Shown here piece by piece: positions 1 to 8,455 of a stretch of 59,816 nt of DNA (its first letter is position 1; every line of letters begins with the position of its first letter). The notes under the pieces are model-generated. The model saw only the letters and a list, made by a program, of their open reading frames with translations, was not told the origin of the DNA and did not search any database. The DNA is from Acidobacteriota bacterium. GTDB taxonomy: Bacteria > Acidobacteriota > Vicinamibacteria > Vicinamibacterales > UBA2999. The DNA lies in contig CANIBQ010000022.1 in assembly GCA_947465645.1 (NCBI GenBank), positions 1 to 59,816 of the forward strand, read 5' to 3'. The position numbers were made by a program, and so were the translations under genes.

Positions 1-1
1 C

Positions 2-472
2 GCGCGCGGGCTGATCGGGGTTGGCGTCCGCGCCGGCGCGCCCTCGCCCGACCTGTCCTCGACCGACACGTTCAAGGCCGCGCTCCTCGCGGCGAAGTCG
101 GTGTCGTACGTGAATCCGGCGTCCGGCGGCACGTCAGGCACCTACTTCGAAGGACTGCTGGGTCGCATGGGGATCGCCGAGCAGATGAGATCGAAGATCG
201 TGTACCGCAACCAGGGATCGGAAGTCGCCGACGCGGTTGCGAAAGGCGAGGCCGAAATCGGCATCACCTTCACGAGCGAGCTGGCGCCGAACACGGGCGT
301 GAAGGTCGCCGGCACCCTGCCCGCGGCGGTGCAGTCGCCGACGACCTATGCGGCGGCGCTCGTGGCCGGCGCCGCCAACGAAGCTGCCGGGCGCGCCTAC
401 CTTCGCTCGCTCGCCGGCGTGGAAGGACGAGCGGCCATCACCAAAGCCGGACTCGAGGCGCTCGCGCGTTAG
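2..472 (+). CDS. ModA-like periplasmic substrate-binding protein, 3' part
   Basis: The reading frame is open from base 2, so the gene starts outside the window; 156 residues are visible. The text contains NPASGGTSGTYFEGLLGRMG followed by an IVYRNQGSEVADAVAKGEAEIGIT segment type. This matches the second lobe of type 2 periplasmic binding proteins of the molybdate-binding (ModA-like) group, where the SGGTSG loop contacts the anion and the EVADAVAKGEAEIG helix-strand closes the lobe. Proteins of this group either feed an ABC transporter or act as orphan secreted binders. No permease or ATPase follows, and the ligand cannot be told from this fragment. Confidence 0.7.
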   Translation, partial: ARGLIGVGVRAGAPSPDLSSTDTFKAALLAAKSVSYVNPASGGTSGTYFEGLLGRMGIAEQMRSKIVYRNQGSEVADAVAKGEAEIGITFTSELAPNTGVKVAGTLPAAVQSPTTYAAALVAGAANEAAGRAYLRSLAGVEGRAAITKAGLEALAR

Positions 473-480
473 CCGAGCGC

Positions 481-1020
481 TTAACGCTTGTGTGATTGCC
501 CGAAGTCGATCGCGAACTGGCGCATCGTCGGGTTGGTCTGCCCGAGCAGGATCGCTTCTTTCGTCGCGCGGTCTACGTCCCAGCGGTCGATCGCGATCCG
601 CTTGATCAACCACATCGTGGCGGCGCGGTTGCCGCCGGCGCAGTGGATGAACGCCGGCTCGGCGCCCCTGGTCGTGATGGCGGTGAGAAACGCGTCAGCC
701 GCTTTCGGATCGGCGGAGCCGTCGTACGGGACGTGAAAGTAGCGGATGCCGGCCGCCTTCGCGGCAGCCTCTTCCTTCTCAACGTTGGCGCCCTCTTCCG
801 AGGCGCGCCGCAGGTTGACGACCGACGCGAATCCCATCTTCTTGATCTCGACGACCGACTCGGGCGTGATCGCGCCCGCGCACGCGACGGTCGTCTCGAT
901 TCGCGCCAGGTTCGTGATGCCGGGCACGGGGTCCTTGTTCACCTGCTGAGCGAACGCCGTCGCCGAGCCCACCAACGTGATCGAGAGCAGTGCTGCCGCA
1001 GCGGAACGATGTATGCGCAT
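481..1020 (-). CDS. Secreted dual-specificity/tyrosine phosphatase-like protein
   Basis: 179 residues. The start at 1020 was chosen because AAAGGA lies 7 bases upstream and the product then opens with a signal peptide (MRIHRSAAAALLSITLVG ... AFAQ). A longer frame to 1035 has no such signal. The phosphatase loop reads HCAGGNRAA, with Cys127 and Arg132. That is a CX4R spacing, as in the bacterial HCxSGNR group, rather than the classical CX5R. Lys/Arg-rich NLRRASEE near residue 70 fits the substrate side of the same fold. It is the second gene of a two-gene operon, 11 bases after the Kelch gene. The natural substrate is unknown. Confidence 0.75.
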   Translation of the reverse strand: MRIHRSAAAALLSITLVGSATAFAQQVNKDPVPGITNLARIETTVACAGAITPESVVEIKKMGFASVVNLRRASEEGANVEKEEAAAKAAGIRYFHVPYDGSADPKAADAFLTAITTRGAEPAFIHCAGGNRAATMWLIKRIAIDRWDVDRATKEAILLGQTNPTMRQFAIDFGQSHKR

Positions 1021-1031
1021 CACAAATCCTT

Positions 1032-2021
1032 TCAAGGCAGACGAAATGTCATCAACGTATCGGTATAAGCGAGCCCGCAGATTGGTGAGCCGCCGGTGAT
1101 GTACACGGTGTCGCCGTCAGTGGCCGCGCTCATGGCGTGCTTGCCCATCGGCATATTCGCGAACGTCAACCACTTTCCGGTTCCGGGGTCGTACCCTTCA
1201 ACGGCCGGCCACGCGCGCTCGGCCGCGGCACACTCGCCGCCGAAGGCCAGGATCATCCCCTTGTAGGCCACCGACGCGCCGCCACTGCGCGTGATCGGCA
1301 TCGGCGGACCGGTCGTCCAGGAATTGGTAGCGACGTCGTAGATGTCGTGTCTATTGACGCTGTCGTTGCGGGTATTGGTGCGCCCGCCGATCACGTGGAT
1401 CTTGCCGCCAATCGCGCCGAAGGAGAGGTGATCGCGCGGCTGTGGGAGCGGCGCGGCCGCGGTCCACCTGTTGGTCGTGGGATCGTAGACGTCGTGGTTC
1501 GCGATCGTCACGAGCTCGGGGTTGCGTCCGCCGATCGCGTGAATTCTGCCGTTGACGGCGACGACGGCCACCGAACCACGCGGGCTCGGCAGCGGCGCCA
1601 GCCGCCGCCAACTGTCCGCCACCGGGTCGTATTCGAAGAACGCATCCTGGGCGCCGACGTGCACCTGCCTCAGGAAGCCGCCGACGATGTAGATCTTGCC
1701 GTTCATGACGACGGCGTTCGGATGGCTGAGCGGCGCCGGCATCGGCGCGCGGTCGCGCCACGTGTCGGTCTTCGGATCCCATTCCTGGTTGAGCGTGGAC
1801 GCGTCCTCGCCGCGCGCGAGGCCGCCAAGGACATACAGCTTGCCGTTGGCGAATGCGCTGGCGGGTTCCGAGCGCGGCTCGCTGCGGTCTTTCTCGGCCC
1901 ACACGCCGGGACCCGCAGGTGGTCCCGCTGGTGCCGGCGGCGGGAGCTGGCCATGCACCTTCGGAACGGCCATCACGCCGATGAGCGCGACGAGGGCAGC
2001 CAGGGTCGAGACGCGTCGCAT
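1032..2021 (-). CDS. Secreted Kelch-repeat beta-propeller protein
   Basis: 329 residues, with an N-terminal signal peptide (MRRVSTLAALVALIGVMAVP) and then about five or six Kelch blades. The blades show repeated GKIYIVGG, GRIHAIGG, GKIHVIGG and DTVYITGG strands, each followed by a W at the blade end (DTWRDRAPMP, DSWRRLAPLP, NRWTAAAPLP, NSWTTGPPMP). Kelch propellers usually bind proteins or, rarely, act as sialidase/galactose-oxidase-like enzymes; no copper-oxidase residues are evident. GGAGG stands 5 bases before the ATG at 2021. The gene runs divergently from the membrane protein at 2047 with only 25 bases between the starts. Confidence 0.8.
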   Translation of the reverse strand: MRRVSTLAALVALIGVMAVPKVHGQLPPPAPAGPPAGPGVWAEKDRSEPRSEPASAFANGKLYVLGGLARGEDASTLNQEWDPKTDTWRDRAPMPAPLSHPNAVVMNGKIYIVGGFLRQVHVGAQDAFFEYDPVADSWRRLAPLPSPRGSVAVVAVNGRIHAIGGRNPELVTIANHDVYDPTTNRWTAAAPLPQPRDHLSFGAIGGKIHVIGGRTNTRNDSVNRHDIYDVATNSWTTGPPMPITRSGGASVAYKGMILAFGGECAAAERAWPAVEGYDPGTGKWLTFANMPMGKHAMSAATDGDTVYITGGSPICGLAYTDTLMTFRLP

Positions 2022-2046
2022 GGGAACCTCCAATGAAGCGCATATT

Positions 2047-5000
2047 ATGACAGGGTTGCTCCACGTTCTTTTCTTCTGTTCGGGCCTCAGCGGGCTGATT
2101 TACCAGGTCATTTGGGTCCGCATGTTCGGCAACGTCTTCGGCAACACCATCCATTCGGCGTCGCTCGTCGTGGCGATTTTCATGCTCGGCCTCGGGGCGG
2201 GCAGCTACCTGATCGGCGCGTGGGCCGACCGCCGCTACGCGTCACGGCCCGACACGCTGGTGCGCGCGTACGGCCACGTCGAACTGGTCATCGCGGCGAT
2301 GGGATTGGGCATCGCGCTGGTCCTGCCGCATCTCGGCCAGCTCTCCGCGTCGATTTCCTCGTATTCGCGCGAAGCCTCCGGATGGTACGCGCTGTCGGCC
2401 GGGTCGTACGTCGCGCGCGCCGGCATCGCGGTCGTCCTCCTGACGCCGATCACTCTGCTGATGGGCGGCACCCTCACGCTGCTGATCCGTCATCTCGTCC
2501 GCAGCGATCTCGAGGTCAGCGGCTGGCGGATCGCGGTGCTGTATGCGGTGAACACGGCTGGCGCGGCTCTTGGTGCCGTCCTCACCGATTTCGCGCTCGT
2601 TCCCGCGTCCGGTCTGTTCGGCGCGCAGGTCGTGGCGATCGTGCTCAACGTGGTCGCCGGCGTCGGAGCCATTTTTCTCACGGTCCGCCTGAAGGCGGAC
2701 ACTACGACTGTTAAGAAACGGCAGAAGGACGCACGCGAACGAGACGTACGTAGTGTCCGGCTTCAGACGGAACGAGAACAGGAGAACGTACGTAGTGTCC
2801 GGCTTCAGCCGGAACGAGAACAGGAGAACGTACGTAGTGTCCGGCTTCAGCCGGAACGAGAACAGGAGAACGTACGTAGTGTCCGGCTTCAGCCGGACCG
2901 TCCGGTGGTTCTGACAGCCATCGCCCTGGCGATGACGGGCATCGCGGCCATGGGGATGGAGATCCTCTGGTTCCGCCACTTCCTGATCCTGCTCGGCGGT
3001 TTCCGCGCGGTGTTTTCGCTCCTGCTGGCGGTCATCCTGACGGGCATCGGCATCGGCTCGCTTGCTGGCGGCTATCTGCATCGACGTCTCGGCAGGCCGG
3101 CCGAGTGCTTCATGGTCGTGCAGGCACTGCTGGTCGCCTCCACGCTCGCAGGCTTCACGATCGCCGACGCGCGCGCGTTGGACGCGGCGGCCGGAGCAGC
3201 GGAACGGGCGCTCGCGGGATCGCCAGGCCTCGTCGGTGCGCTCCAGGAGTTCTGGTTCAATGCGCGCCCGATGCTCGTCGAAGTCGCGGTGCCCGCGTTG
3301 TTGATGGGATTCAGCTTTCCGCTGGCCAACGCGGTCATCCAGCGGGCGGAGCAGTCGGTCGGACGACGCGCCGGCGTCCTGTACCTGGCGAACACCGCAG
3401 GCGCCGTGGTCGGCAGCCTCGCGACCGGTTTCGTCCTGCTGCCGTCGGTCGGCCTACAGCAGAGCGCCACCATCCTGATGGCGGTCGCCGCGCTCGCGAT
3501 TGTGCCCTTGTACTTCGCGGTGACGGGCCGGCTGAAGCCGGCCCCCACGTCGGATCGAGTTGCCCCAAACGGCGAAGTGGGGGCCCGCTTTAGCCGGCCC
3601 TCGCGGACGTTCATCGGCTCGCTGGTCGTCGGCGTCGGCTCGCTCGCGCTCTGGCTGGTGCTTCCTTCCGACTACGTGATCGCGCGCGCACTGGGACTTC
3701 CAAAAGGCAGCGAGCGGGTGCTGACGATTGACGATGGGCTGACGGAGGTGATCGCTGTCACCGAGGTGCCGGGTGGCCGCACGCTCGTGACCAATGGGCA
3801 CGCGATGTCGGCGACGCTGCCGCTGTCGCAGCGCTACATGCGCTCGCTGGTGCACATTCCGCTCCTGTCGATGGATGCGCCGGAGACCGTGCTGGTGATC
3901 GGGTTTGGCGTGGGCAACTCGACGCAATCGGCGACCCTCCACCCGACCGTGACGCGCGTCGATCTCGCCGACCTGTCCCGCGACATCCTGGCCCACGCGG
4001 GCTATTTCGCCGCCAACCGGGACGTCTTGCGCAATCCGAAGCTCACGGTGCACATCAACGACGGACGCCAGCACCTGCAGATGCAGCCGCCCGCGTCCTA
4101 CGATCTGATCACGCTCGAACCGCCGCCCATCGCGTATGCCGGCGTGGGCGCGCTGTACTCGCGCGAGTTCTACGAGCGTGCGCGCACGCGCCTGAAGCCG
4201 CGCGGCTACATCAGCCAGTGGCTGCCGGCGTACCAGGTGCCGGCCGAGACGACGCTGGCGATGGTGCGGGCGTTCATCGACGTGTTTCCGCAGGCCGTTC
4301 TGCTGTCGGGCGCCGAATCGGACCTTATCCTGTTGGGCACCACCGACTCGCGCATCGAGATCGATCCAGTGGAGGTCGCCCTCGCGATGGCGGCGGCGCC
4401 GGCGGTGCGCACCGATCTGGAGCGCATCGACCTCGGCACGCCGCGCGACATCGTCGGGACGTTTGTCGGCTCGTCCCGAACCCTGGCTGAGGCGACGCGC
4501 GATGTCGCGCCGGTGACCGACGACCGTCCGATGCAGGAATACGGCGTCCGGTCGATGCTCAACTTTTTCAAGGGGGTCCCCGCCAGCGTCGTCGATCTCG
4601 GCGACGTGGCGAGGTGGTGCCCCAGGTGCTTCCTGAATGGCGCCCCGGTACCGGCCGCCCAGGGTCTCGATACGTATCTCGAGTTGATGTCGCTCGCCTA
4701 TGCCGCGTCACCTGCGGAGGTCGCGCAGGCCAAGCGTCTCGCCTACACGGAAGGCCGCGTCATCGCCGGCAGCGCGTATCTCGGCGAGATCGTCCCTGAG
4801 ATTGCCGCCGTCCATAACCTGCTCGGGATCGACCTGGCAACGCGCGGCCGCATCGACGAAGCGATCGGCGAATTCCGCCGCGCGCTGGCGCTCGATCCAA
4901 ATCTGGCCGAGACCCACTGGCACCTCGGCGCGGCGCTCGCCGCTACCGGCTCCCGCGACGAGGAGGCCCTCGTCCACTTGCGCCGCGCCGCGGAGCTCGA

Positions 5001-5058
5001 CCCCGCCAGCGCGCAGATACGACACGACCTCGACGCCGTGATCGAGCGGCAGCGCTAG
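2047..5058 (+). CDS. Membrane-fused spermidine synthase-like protein with TPR tail and repeat insertions
   Basis: 1003 residues from the ATG at 2047; the frame is open further upstream but that part lies inside the Kelch gene. Two blocks of hydrophobic helices (about 1-210 and 285-540) resemble the transporter-like half of fused MFS/spermidine synthases. They are followed by a Rossmann domain (VLVIGFGVGNS, about 615-625) resembling aminopropyltransferases, a CPRC pair near 857, and TPR repeats at the C-terminus (DEAIGEFRRALALDPNLAET). Two stretches are foreign-looking: residues about 212-285, translated from a 42-bp tandem repeat, and about 493-518, translated from a palindrome (RLKPAPT ... 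ARFSRP). Both keep the frame and fall in loops between membrane helices. Such proteins are often annotated as spermidine synthases, but their substrate is not established. Confidence 0.8.
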   Translation: MTGLLHVLFFCSGLSGLIYQVIWVRMFGNVFGNTIHSASLVVAIFMLGLGAGSYLIGAWADRRYASRPDTLVRAYGHVELVIAAMGLGIALVLPHLGQLSASISSYSREASGWYALSAGSYVARAGIAVVLLTPITLLMGGTLTLLIRHLVRSDLEVSGWRIAVLYAVNTAGAALGAVLTDFALVPASGLFGAQVVAIVLNVVAGVGAIFLTVRLKADTTTVKKRQKDARERDVRSVRLQTEREQENVRSVRLQPEREQENVRSVRLQPEREQENVRSVRLQPDRPVVLTAIALAMTGIAAMGMEILWFRHFLILLGGFRAVFSLLLAVILTGIGIGSLAGGYLHRRLGRPAECFMVVQALLVASTLAGFTIADARALDAAAGAAERALAGSPGLVGALQEFWFNARPMLVEVAVPALLMGFSFPLANAVIQRAEQSVGRRAGVLYLANTAGAVVGSLATGFVLLPSVGLQQSATILMAVAALAIVPLYFAVTGRLKPAPTSDRVAPNGEVGARFSRPSRTFIGSLVVGVGSLALWLVLPSDYVIARALGLPKGSERVLTIDDGLTEVIAVTEVPGGRTLVTNGHAMSATLPLSQRYMRSLVHIPLLSMDAPETVLVIGFGVGNSTQSATLHPTVTRVDLADLSRDILAHAGYFAANRDVLRNPKLTVHINDGRQHLQMQPPASYDLITLEPPPIAYAGVGALYSREFYERARTRLKPRGYISQWLPAYQVPAETTLAMVRAFIDVFPQAVLLSGAESDLILLGTTDSRIEIDPVEVALAMAAAPAVRTDLERIDLGTPRDIVGTFVGSSRTLAEATRDVAPVTDDRPMQEYGVRSMLNFFKGVPASVVDLGDVARWCPRCFLNGAPVPAAQGLDTYLELMSLAYAASPAEVAQAKRLAYTEGRVIAGSAYLGEIVPEIAAVHNLLGIDLATRGRIDEAIGEFRRALALDPNLAETHWHLGAALAATGSRDEEALVHLRRAAELDPASAQIRHDLDAVIERQR
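2682..2707 (+). repeat. REP-like palindrome (CGTAGTGTCCGcCTtcaGGCGGAC family), inverted copy
   Basis: The core reads GGTCCGCCTGAAGGCGGACA followed by CTACGA. It is the reverse complement of the CGTAGTGTCC..palindrome found at 2746, 37655, 39955 and 55447. It is translated in frame as VRLKADTTT inside the spermidine-synthase-like gene. Confidence 0.75.
2746..2898 (+). repeat. Tandem array of a 42-bp unit built on the REP-like palindrome
   Basis: Three full units start at 2746, 2788 and 2830, with a partial one at 2872. Each begins GTACGTAGTGTCCGGCTTCA, continues through GCCGGAACGAG and ends ACAGGAGAAC. The unit length is 42 bases, so each copy adds exactly 14 residues (VRSVRLQPEREQEN) to the host protein without shifting the frame. 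Confidence 0.9.
3525..3600 (+). repeat. Second palindromic repeat family (GGCCGGCTGAAGCCGGCC ... GGGGGCCCGC), in frame
   Basis: The left part GGCCGGCTGAAGCCGGCCCC, ending in CCAC, and the right part GTGGGGGCCCGCTTTAGCCG, ending in GCC, are imperfect inverted copies separated by about 30 bases. The whole unit is read through as RLKPAPT ... ARFSRP within the same membrane protein, between two hydrophobic segments. Confidence 0.75.
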
Positions 5059-5080
5059 GAGTTTGCGGAAAAACGGGCCT

Positions 5081-5135
5081 GGTTCCCGGTTCCACGTTCA
5101 TGGGTCCTGGTTCGTGTTCAGGTTCGGTTCGGCGG
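5081..5135 (+). repeat. GTTC-rich low-complexity intergenic stretch
   Basis: Between two genes the sequence repeats GGTTCC, GGTTCG and GTTCGG words at a spacing close to 8 bases but without exact copies. It may be a degraded member of the 8-base-period elements seen at 9889 and 56344. Nothing else was recognised between 5059 and 5268 apart from the ribosome binding site of the next gene. Confidence 0.35.
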
Positions 5136-5268
5136 TAAGCTGATGAGCACATCAGCGGGAGCGAGCGGGCGGTTCTGGCCCATTGACGCTTCAAGTGCTA
5201 TAACTGTCGGTTGCAGTTATTTGGTCACCGGTTTGGGTTGTCACGACGGACGTTCAGGAGGAAAGTGC

Positions 5269-6027
5269 ATGCGACTTTGGTTAGGGGTTTGTGGATTACT
5301 GGTCGGACTTGGCGCCGCGATTGCGGCCGATACGATTCCGGCCACCGGCGGCAACATCGTGCTCACGCCGATGGTGCACGCCGGGGTGCAGATTGAATTC
5401 GGCGGCAAGGTCATTCAGATCGATCCGACGGGCCTGGCGAACATGGCGGCGGCCAAGCCTGCCGACATCGTCATCGTGACCGACGTGCACGGCGATCACA
5501 TGGATCCGCCGAGCATCGACAAGGTCAAGAAGGCGACGACGGTGTATGTCGCGCCCAAGGCGCTCGAAGGCAAGTTCCCGGGCAAGACCGAGATCATTGC
5601 CAACGGCGAGACCAAGACCGTTGACGGCATCAGCATCACGGGCGTGGCTTCGTACAACCTGACGCGCGGTCCGAAGGCAGGCGTGCTGTTCCACGACAAG
5701 GGTCGGGGCAACGGTTACATCCTGACGGTCGGCGGCAAGCGCATCTTCTTCGCGGGCGACACCGAGTGCGTCCCGGAGATCAAGGCGTTGACCAACATCG
5801 ACATCGCCTTCCTGCCGATGAACCTGCCGTACACGATGCCGCCCGAGGAAGCGGCCGACTGCGCGAAGGCGTTCAAGCCGAAGATCGTCTACGCGTATCA
5901 CTACCGCGGCATGGGCGGCCCGACGCCCGAGCAGAACCAGGCGGCGTTTGTCGCGGCGATGAAGGGCACGGCCGGCATCGAGGTGCGCACGCCGAGCTTC
6001 TACCCCGCAGCCCCGGCAGGCGAGTAG
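5269..6027 (+). CDS. Secreted UlaG-like metallo-beta-lactamase-fold hydrolase
   Basis: 252 residues. The start at 5269 follows an excellent AGGAGGAAA ribosome binding site; the longer open frame lacks one. Residues 1-20 form a signal peptide (MRLWLGVCGLLVGLGAAIAA). The fold is indicated by MVHAGVQIEFGGKVIQIDPT, a metal loop TDVHGDHMD, then FFAGDTE and YAYHYRG. This pattern fits the UlaG/RomA-like metallo-hydrolases, which bind one or two divalent metals. The first metal loop reads VHGDH where most relatives show THxHxDH, so one ligand may be missing or shifted. It is a single gene followed by a clear terminator. Confidence 0.8.
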   Translation: MRLWLGVCGLLVGLGAAIAADTIPATGGNIVLTPMVHAGVQIEFGGKVIQIDPTGLANMAAAKPADIVIVTDVHGDHMDPPSIDKVKKATTVYVAPKALEGKFPGKTEIIANGETKTVDGISITGVASYNLTRGPKAGVLFHDKGRGNGYILTVGGKRIFFAGDTECVPEIKALTNIDIAFLPMNLPYTMPPEEAADCAKAFKPKIVYAYHYRGMGGPTPEQNQAAFVAAMKGTAGIEVRTPSFYPAAPAGE

Positions 6028-6052
6028 TTCCCACCGGTTCGATATTTCGCAG

Positions 6053-6081
6053 GGCGGGTCCTTCGGGACCCGCCTTTTTTT
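6053..6081 (+). terminator. Rho-independent terminator
   Basis: GGCGGGTCC, loop TTCG and GGACCCGCC form a perfect 9-bp stem directly followed by seven T. It lies 25 bases after the metallo-hydrolase stop. The same stem occurs again at 43797-43818. Confidence 0.92.
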
Positions 6082-6352
6082 GTTTCCGATTTCCCCAGAA
6101 TACAGCCCTCACGGGATATCCATTCCGCATTCCGGCAAGAAGACTGGGAGCAGGGTGTCTTATCCGCTTTCAGCCACGGTGCTCGAGTTCGCGGGCACCC
6201 GGCCGAGGTGATGCGCGTGATTGCCGGACGGTCGGCGGATCGTGGCGCCCGCGATTTCGCGGATGCATTCAGGATCAGACGCCAAGACGCTGTCCTGACG
6301 CTCTGCGCGACACAGACTACGGCGATTCGATACGGGCTGGACGAGCTCGTAG
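6082..6352. other. Intergenic stretch with no recognised gene
   Basis: About 270 bases between the terminator and the convergent cbiB stop. Short open frames exist (for example a plus-strand frame from 6208 starting MMRVIAGRSADRGARD), but none has a convincing ribosome binding site or a family I recognise. I see no tRNA. Confidence 0.4.
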
Positions 6353-7297
6353 TTAGAAGAGCAGCAGGAGCAGGCATGCGGCGGCGGCTGCGACGATGCC
6401 GGATGCGCGGATGAGGCCGCTGGCGGTCTCGTAATCGAGCGCGGTCGCCAGTTCCGGATCGCGGGGATCGCCGAGCCACGTGTCGGTGACGAGCTCTGCC
6501 TTCAGCCAGATGGGCCCGACCAGGCGCCGCTCGACGGCGCCGGCAGTGGCCGCTTCGCTCCAGCCTGAGTTCGGCCCGGGCAGCACCGCGTGCTGCTCGA
6601 AGCCGATGCGATACGCCTTCCGCCACGAGCATCGCGGCCACACCGCTGCGACGGCCGAGATGAGCAGCCACGTCAGCCTCGCCGGTACGAAGTTCATGAG
6701 ATCGTCCAGCCGCGCGCCGCACCAGCCGAAGCGGATGTACTGCGGCGTCTTGTATCCCACCATCGAGTCCATGGTGCTGACGACCTTGAAGACGACGAGC
6801 AGCGGCAGTCCGCCGATGACGTACCAGAAGAGCGGGCTCGTGAAGCCGTCCGTGAGGTTCTCGCTCAGGCTTTCCACTGCCGCGCGCCGGCAGGCGGCGT
6901 CGTCCATCGGCTCGGTGTCGCGGCCGACGAGCATCGATACCCGCGCTCTCGCCTCCTGAAGATCGCCACGCCCGACCGCGTCTTCGATGCCGCGGCCGTG
7001 ATGCAGCAGATCGCCGAGCGCCAGGAAGCTGTAGACGAAGAAAAATTCAGCCGCCCACCCAAGGCCGAGGCCGAGTAATGACAACCACCAGACCAGGAGG
7101 GAGATGGTGGCGGACCATCCCCAGGCCAGCACCACGAACAGGAGGATGCCGCCGCCGTAGCCGTTGGCGCCCATCTCCCTCAAGGCGTGCTCGACGCGCT
7201 CGATCGAACGGCCGATCAGCCGAACCGGATGGTAGCGATACTCCGGATCGCCAATCTTGAGGTCGAGCGCGACGGCTAGCGCGAGGAGGACTGCCAC
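6353..7297 (-). CDS. cbiB: Adenosylcobinamide-phosphate synthase CbiB
   Basis: 314 residues from the GTG at 7297, which has GGAG just upstream; a GTG at 7309 is the alternative. CbiB is the membrane enzyme that attaches aminopropanol (phosphate) to adenosylcobyric acid. Family landmarks are DLKIGDPEYRYHPVRLIG at the start, ALGDLLHHGRGIEDAV, ESLSENLTDGFTSPLFWYVIGG, MDSMVGYKT and PGPNSGWSEAATAGAV. Several hydrophobic helices are visible. It overlaps the end of cbiZ by about 20 bases and is the last gene of the riboswitch-controlled operon. Confidence 0.92.
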   Translation of the reverse strand: MAVLLALAVALDLKIGDPEYRYHPVRLIGRSIERVEHALREMGANGYGGGILLFVVLAWGWSATISLLVWWLSLLGLGLGWAAEFFFVYSFLALGDLLHHGRGIEDAVGRGDLQEARARVSMLVGRDTEPMDDAACRRAAVESLSENLTDGFTSPLFWYVIGGLPLLVVFKVVSTMDSMVGYKTPQYIRFGWCGARLDDLMNFVPARLTWLLISAVAAVWPRCSWRKAYRIGFEQHAVLPGPNSGWSEAATAGAVERRLVGPIWLKAELVTDTWLGDPRDPELATALDYETASGLIRASGIVAAAAACLLLLLF

Positions 7298-8448
7298 TTC
7301 TCCGTCCACCCGAGCGCGAGCGCGGCAAGAATCAGGGCTTTTGCCCCATCCGCCGAAAATGTGAGTCCCTCCTTCACTGGGGTCTGACCCCACTGGTGGA
7401 GGCGCAGGCGGTACTCCGGCCAGGCCTCTGGCTTTGCCGCGACGCTTGTTGCCAGCGTGGCGGCGTGCTGCACGGCGGCGTCCCGCTGAATGGATACGGG
7501 CAGGGACCCATGCCGCACGCGATCGAGCACGGTGGCCAACGCATGCGCCGCCGCGCCGACGAGCGGCTCGTACATCACGGCCTTGATGTTCTTTCGCAGC
7601 AGCTCCAGGTTGGGCGCGTCGAGGTACGGCGCGATGTCGTCGAAAAAGGTCGCCTCCTTGACGCCGTAGCGGGCCAGCGCATGGAACACGCCGCGCGTGT
7701 AGCTTGGCTCCAATCCGTTCTGCCACCGCAGCGCTTCCTGCGTCGCCTGGCGCACCGCCCGGCCAATCAATTCGCCAAGCTTCACGTGTGGGCTCGTGGA
7801 GGTGCGGACCCCCTCCGCCCGCGCGGGCGCCGCGATGCAGTACTGATCGGTGCCGGTGCCTGTGGCCAGGTCCGCCGACTGCCGGCTCGGCACGGCCAGC
7901 CGCTGAAGGCCGGCGCTCTTGCCCTCGGTCATGGTCATCGCCGCACGCGCGAGCGCCGACACGGTGAGCGGACGATTGACGAGCAGCATCGTGTTGATGG
8001 TCCCGGCGTATGCGGGCACTTTCTCCATGCCGGCATCGGTCTCTCGCCAATTCGCAGGATCGCCGGCGCAGGTGGCATTCCCCTCGACGCCGGCCGTGAC
8101 CACGGCGGTGACCTCCACGTCTTCGTCCGCTTCGGTGACGATCGCGGCGTAATGCATGTTGGCGGCGGTGCCCATCATCGCCGTGGCGTCCGGCTGCACC
8201 GACGCCTCCTCACAGACGCGCGCGTGATACGCGGGGTATCCGATCTCCGTGATCACGCGGTGCACCTCGAGATGTCCTGCGCCTTCGCAGCTCTGGTGGT
8301 TCAGCAGAAACCGCACGTGCGCGGTCTGTCCGCCATTGGTCACCGACGTGGACAGCACCTGGTGCGCCTCCCTGAGCTCCGCGACCAGGTGCCGGCCGCG
8401 GCGGCGCAGCAGGAATTCGGGACGGTCCAGCAATGTTTCCCAACTCAT
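7276..8448 (-). CDS. cbiZ: Adenosylcobinamide amidohydrolase CbiZ
   Basis: 390 residues, starting at the ATG at 8448 with GAGG upstream. CbiZ removes the aminopropanol side chain from adenosylcobinamide or pseudo-cobamides, giving adenosylcobyric acid that CbiB can use again. Recognisable segments are TSVTNGGQ, HQSCEGAG, VVTAGVEGNATCAGDP, GTINTMLLVN, TEGKSAGL and ATGTGTDQ. Near the C-terminus, QWGQTPVKEGLTFS is translated from an inserted repeat (7356-7393). Its position between cobQ and cbiB is what a cobinamide-salvage route needs. Confidence 0.85.
   Translation of the reverse strand: MSWETLLDRPEFLLRRRGRHLVAELREAHQVLSTSVTNGGQTAHVRFLLNHQSCEGAGHLEVHRVITEIGYPAYHARVCEEASVQPDATAMMGTAANMHYAAIVTEADEDVEVTAVVTAGVEGNATCAGDPANWRETDAGMEKVPAYAGTINTMLLVNRPLTVSALARAAMTMTEGKSAGLQRLAVPSRQSADLATGTGTDQYCIAAPARAEGVRTSTSPHVKLGELIGRAVRQATQEALRWQNGLEPSYTRGVFHALARYGVKEATFFDDIAPYLDAPNLELLRKNIKAVMYEPLVGAAAHALATVLDRVRHGSLPVSIQRDAAVQHAATLATSVAAKPEAWPEYRLRLHQWGQTPVKEGLTFSADGAKALILAALALGWTEKWQSSSR
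7356..7393 (+). repeat. REP-like element (AAAATGTGAGTCCC ... GGGGTCTGACCCC) inside cbiZ
   Basis: The bases read AAAATGTGAGTCCCTCCTTC, then ACTGGGGTCTGACCCCA, with the palindrome GGGGTC/GACCCC at one end. An almost identical unit lies at 46556-46593. Repeats of this form are commonly linked to REP-associated tyrosine transposases, but no such transposase is present in the window. Confidence 0.75.
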
Positions 8449-8455
8449 GGAATCC

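Noticed and set aside
1696..2046. Upstream extension of the spermidine-synthase-like frame
   Set aside because: It overlaps the Kelch gene on the other strand and adds no domain; the ATG at 2047 starts the first membrane helix.
2746..2898. Possible CRISPR array
   Set aside because: The units follow each other without unique spacers and lie inside a reading frame; it is a tandem repeat.
6208..6414. Short frame starting MMRVIAGRSADRG, reminiscent of RsmD starts
   Set aside because: Only the first few residues resemble RsmD, no methyltransferase motif follows, and it runs into cbiB antisense.
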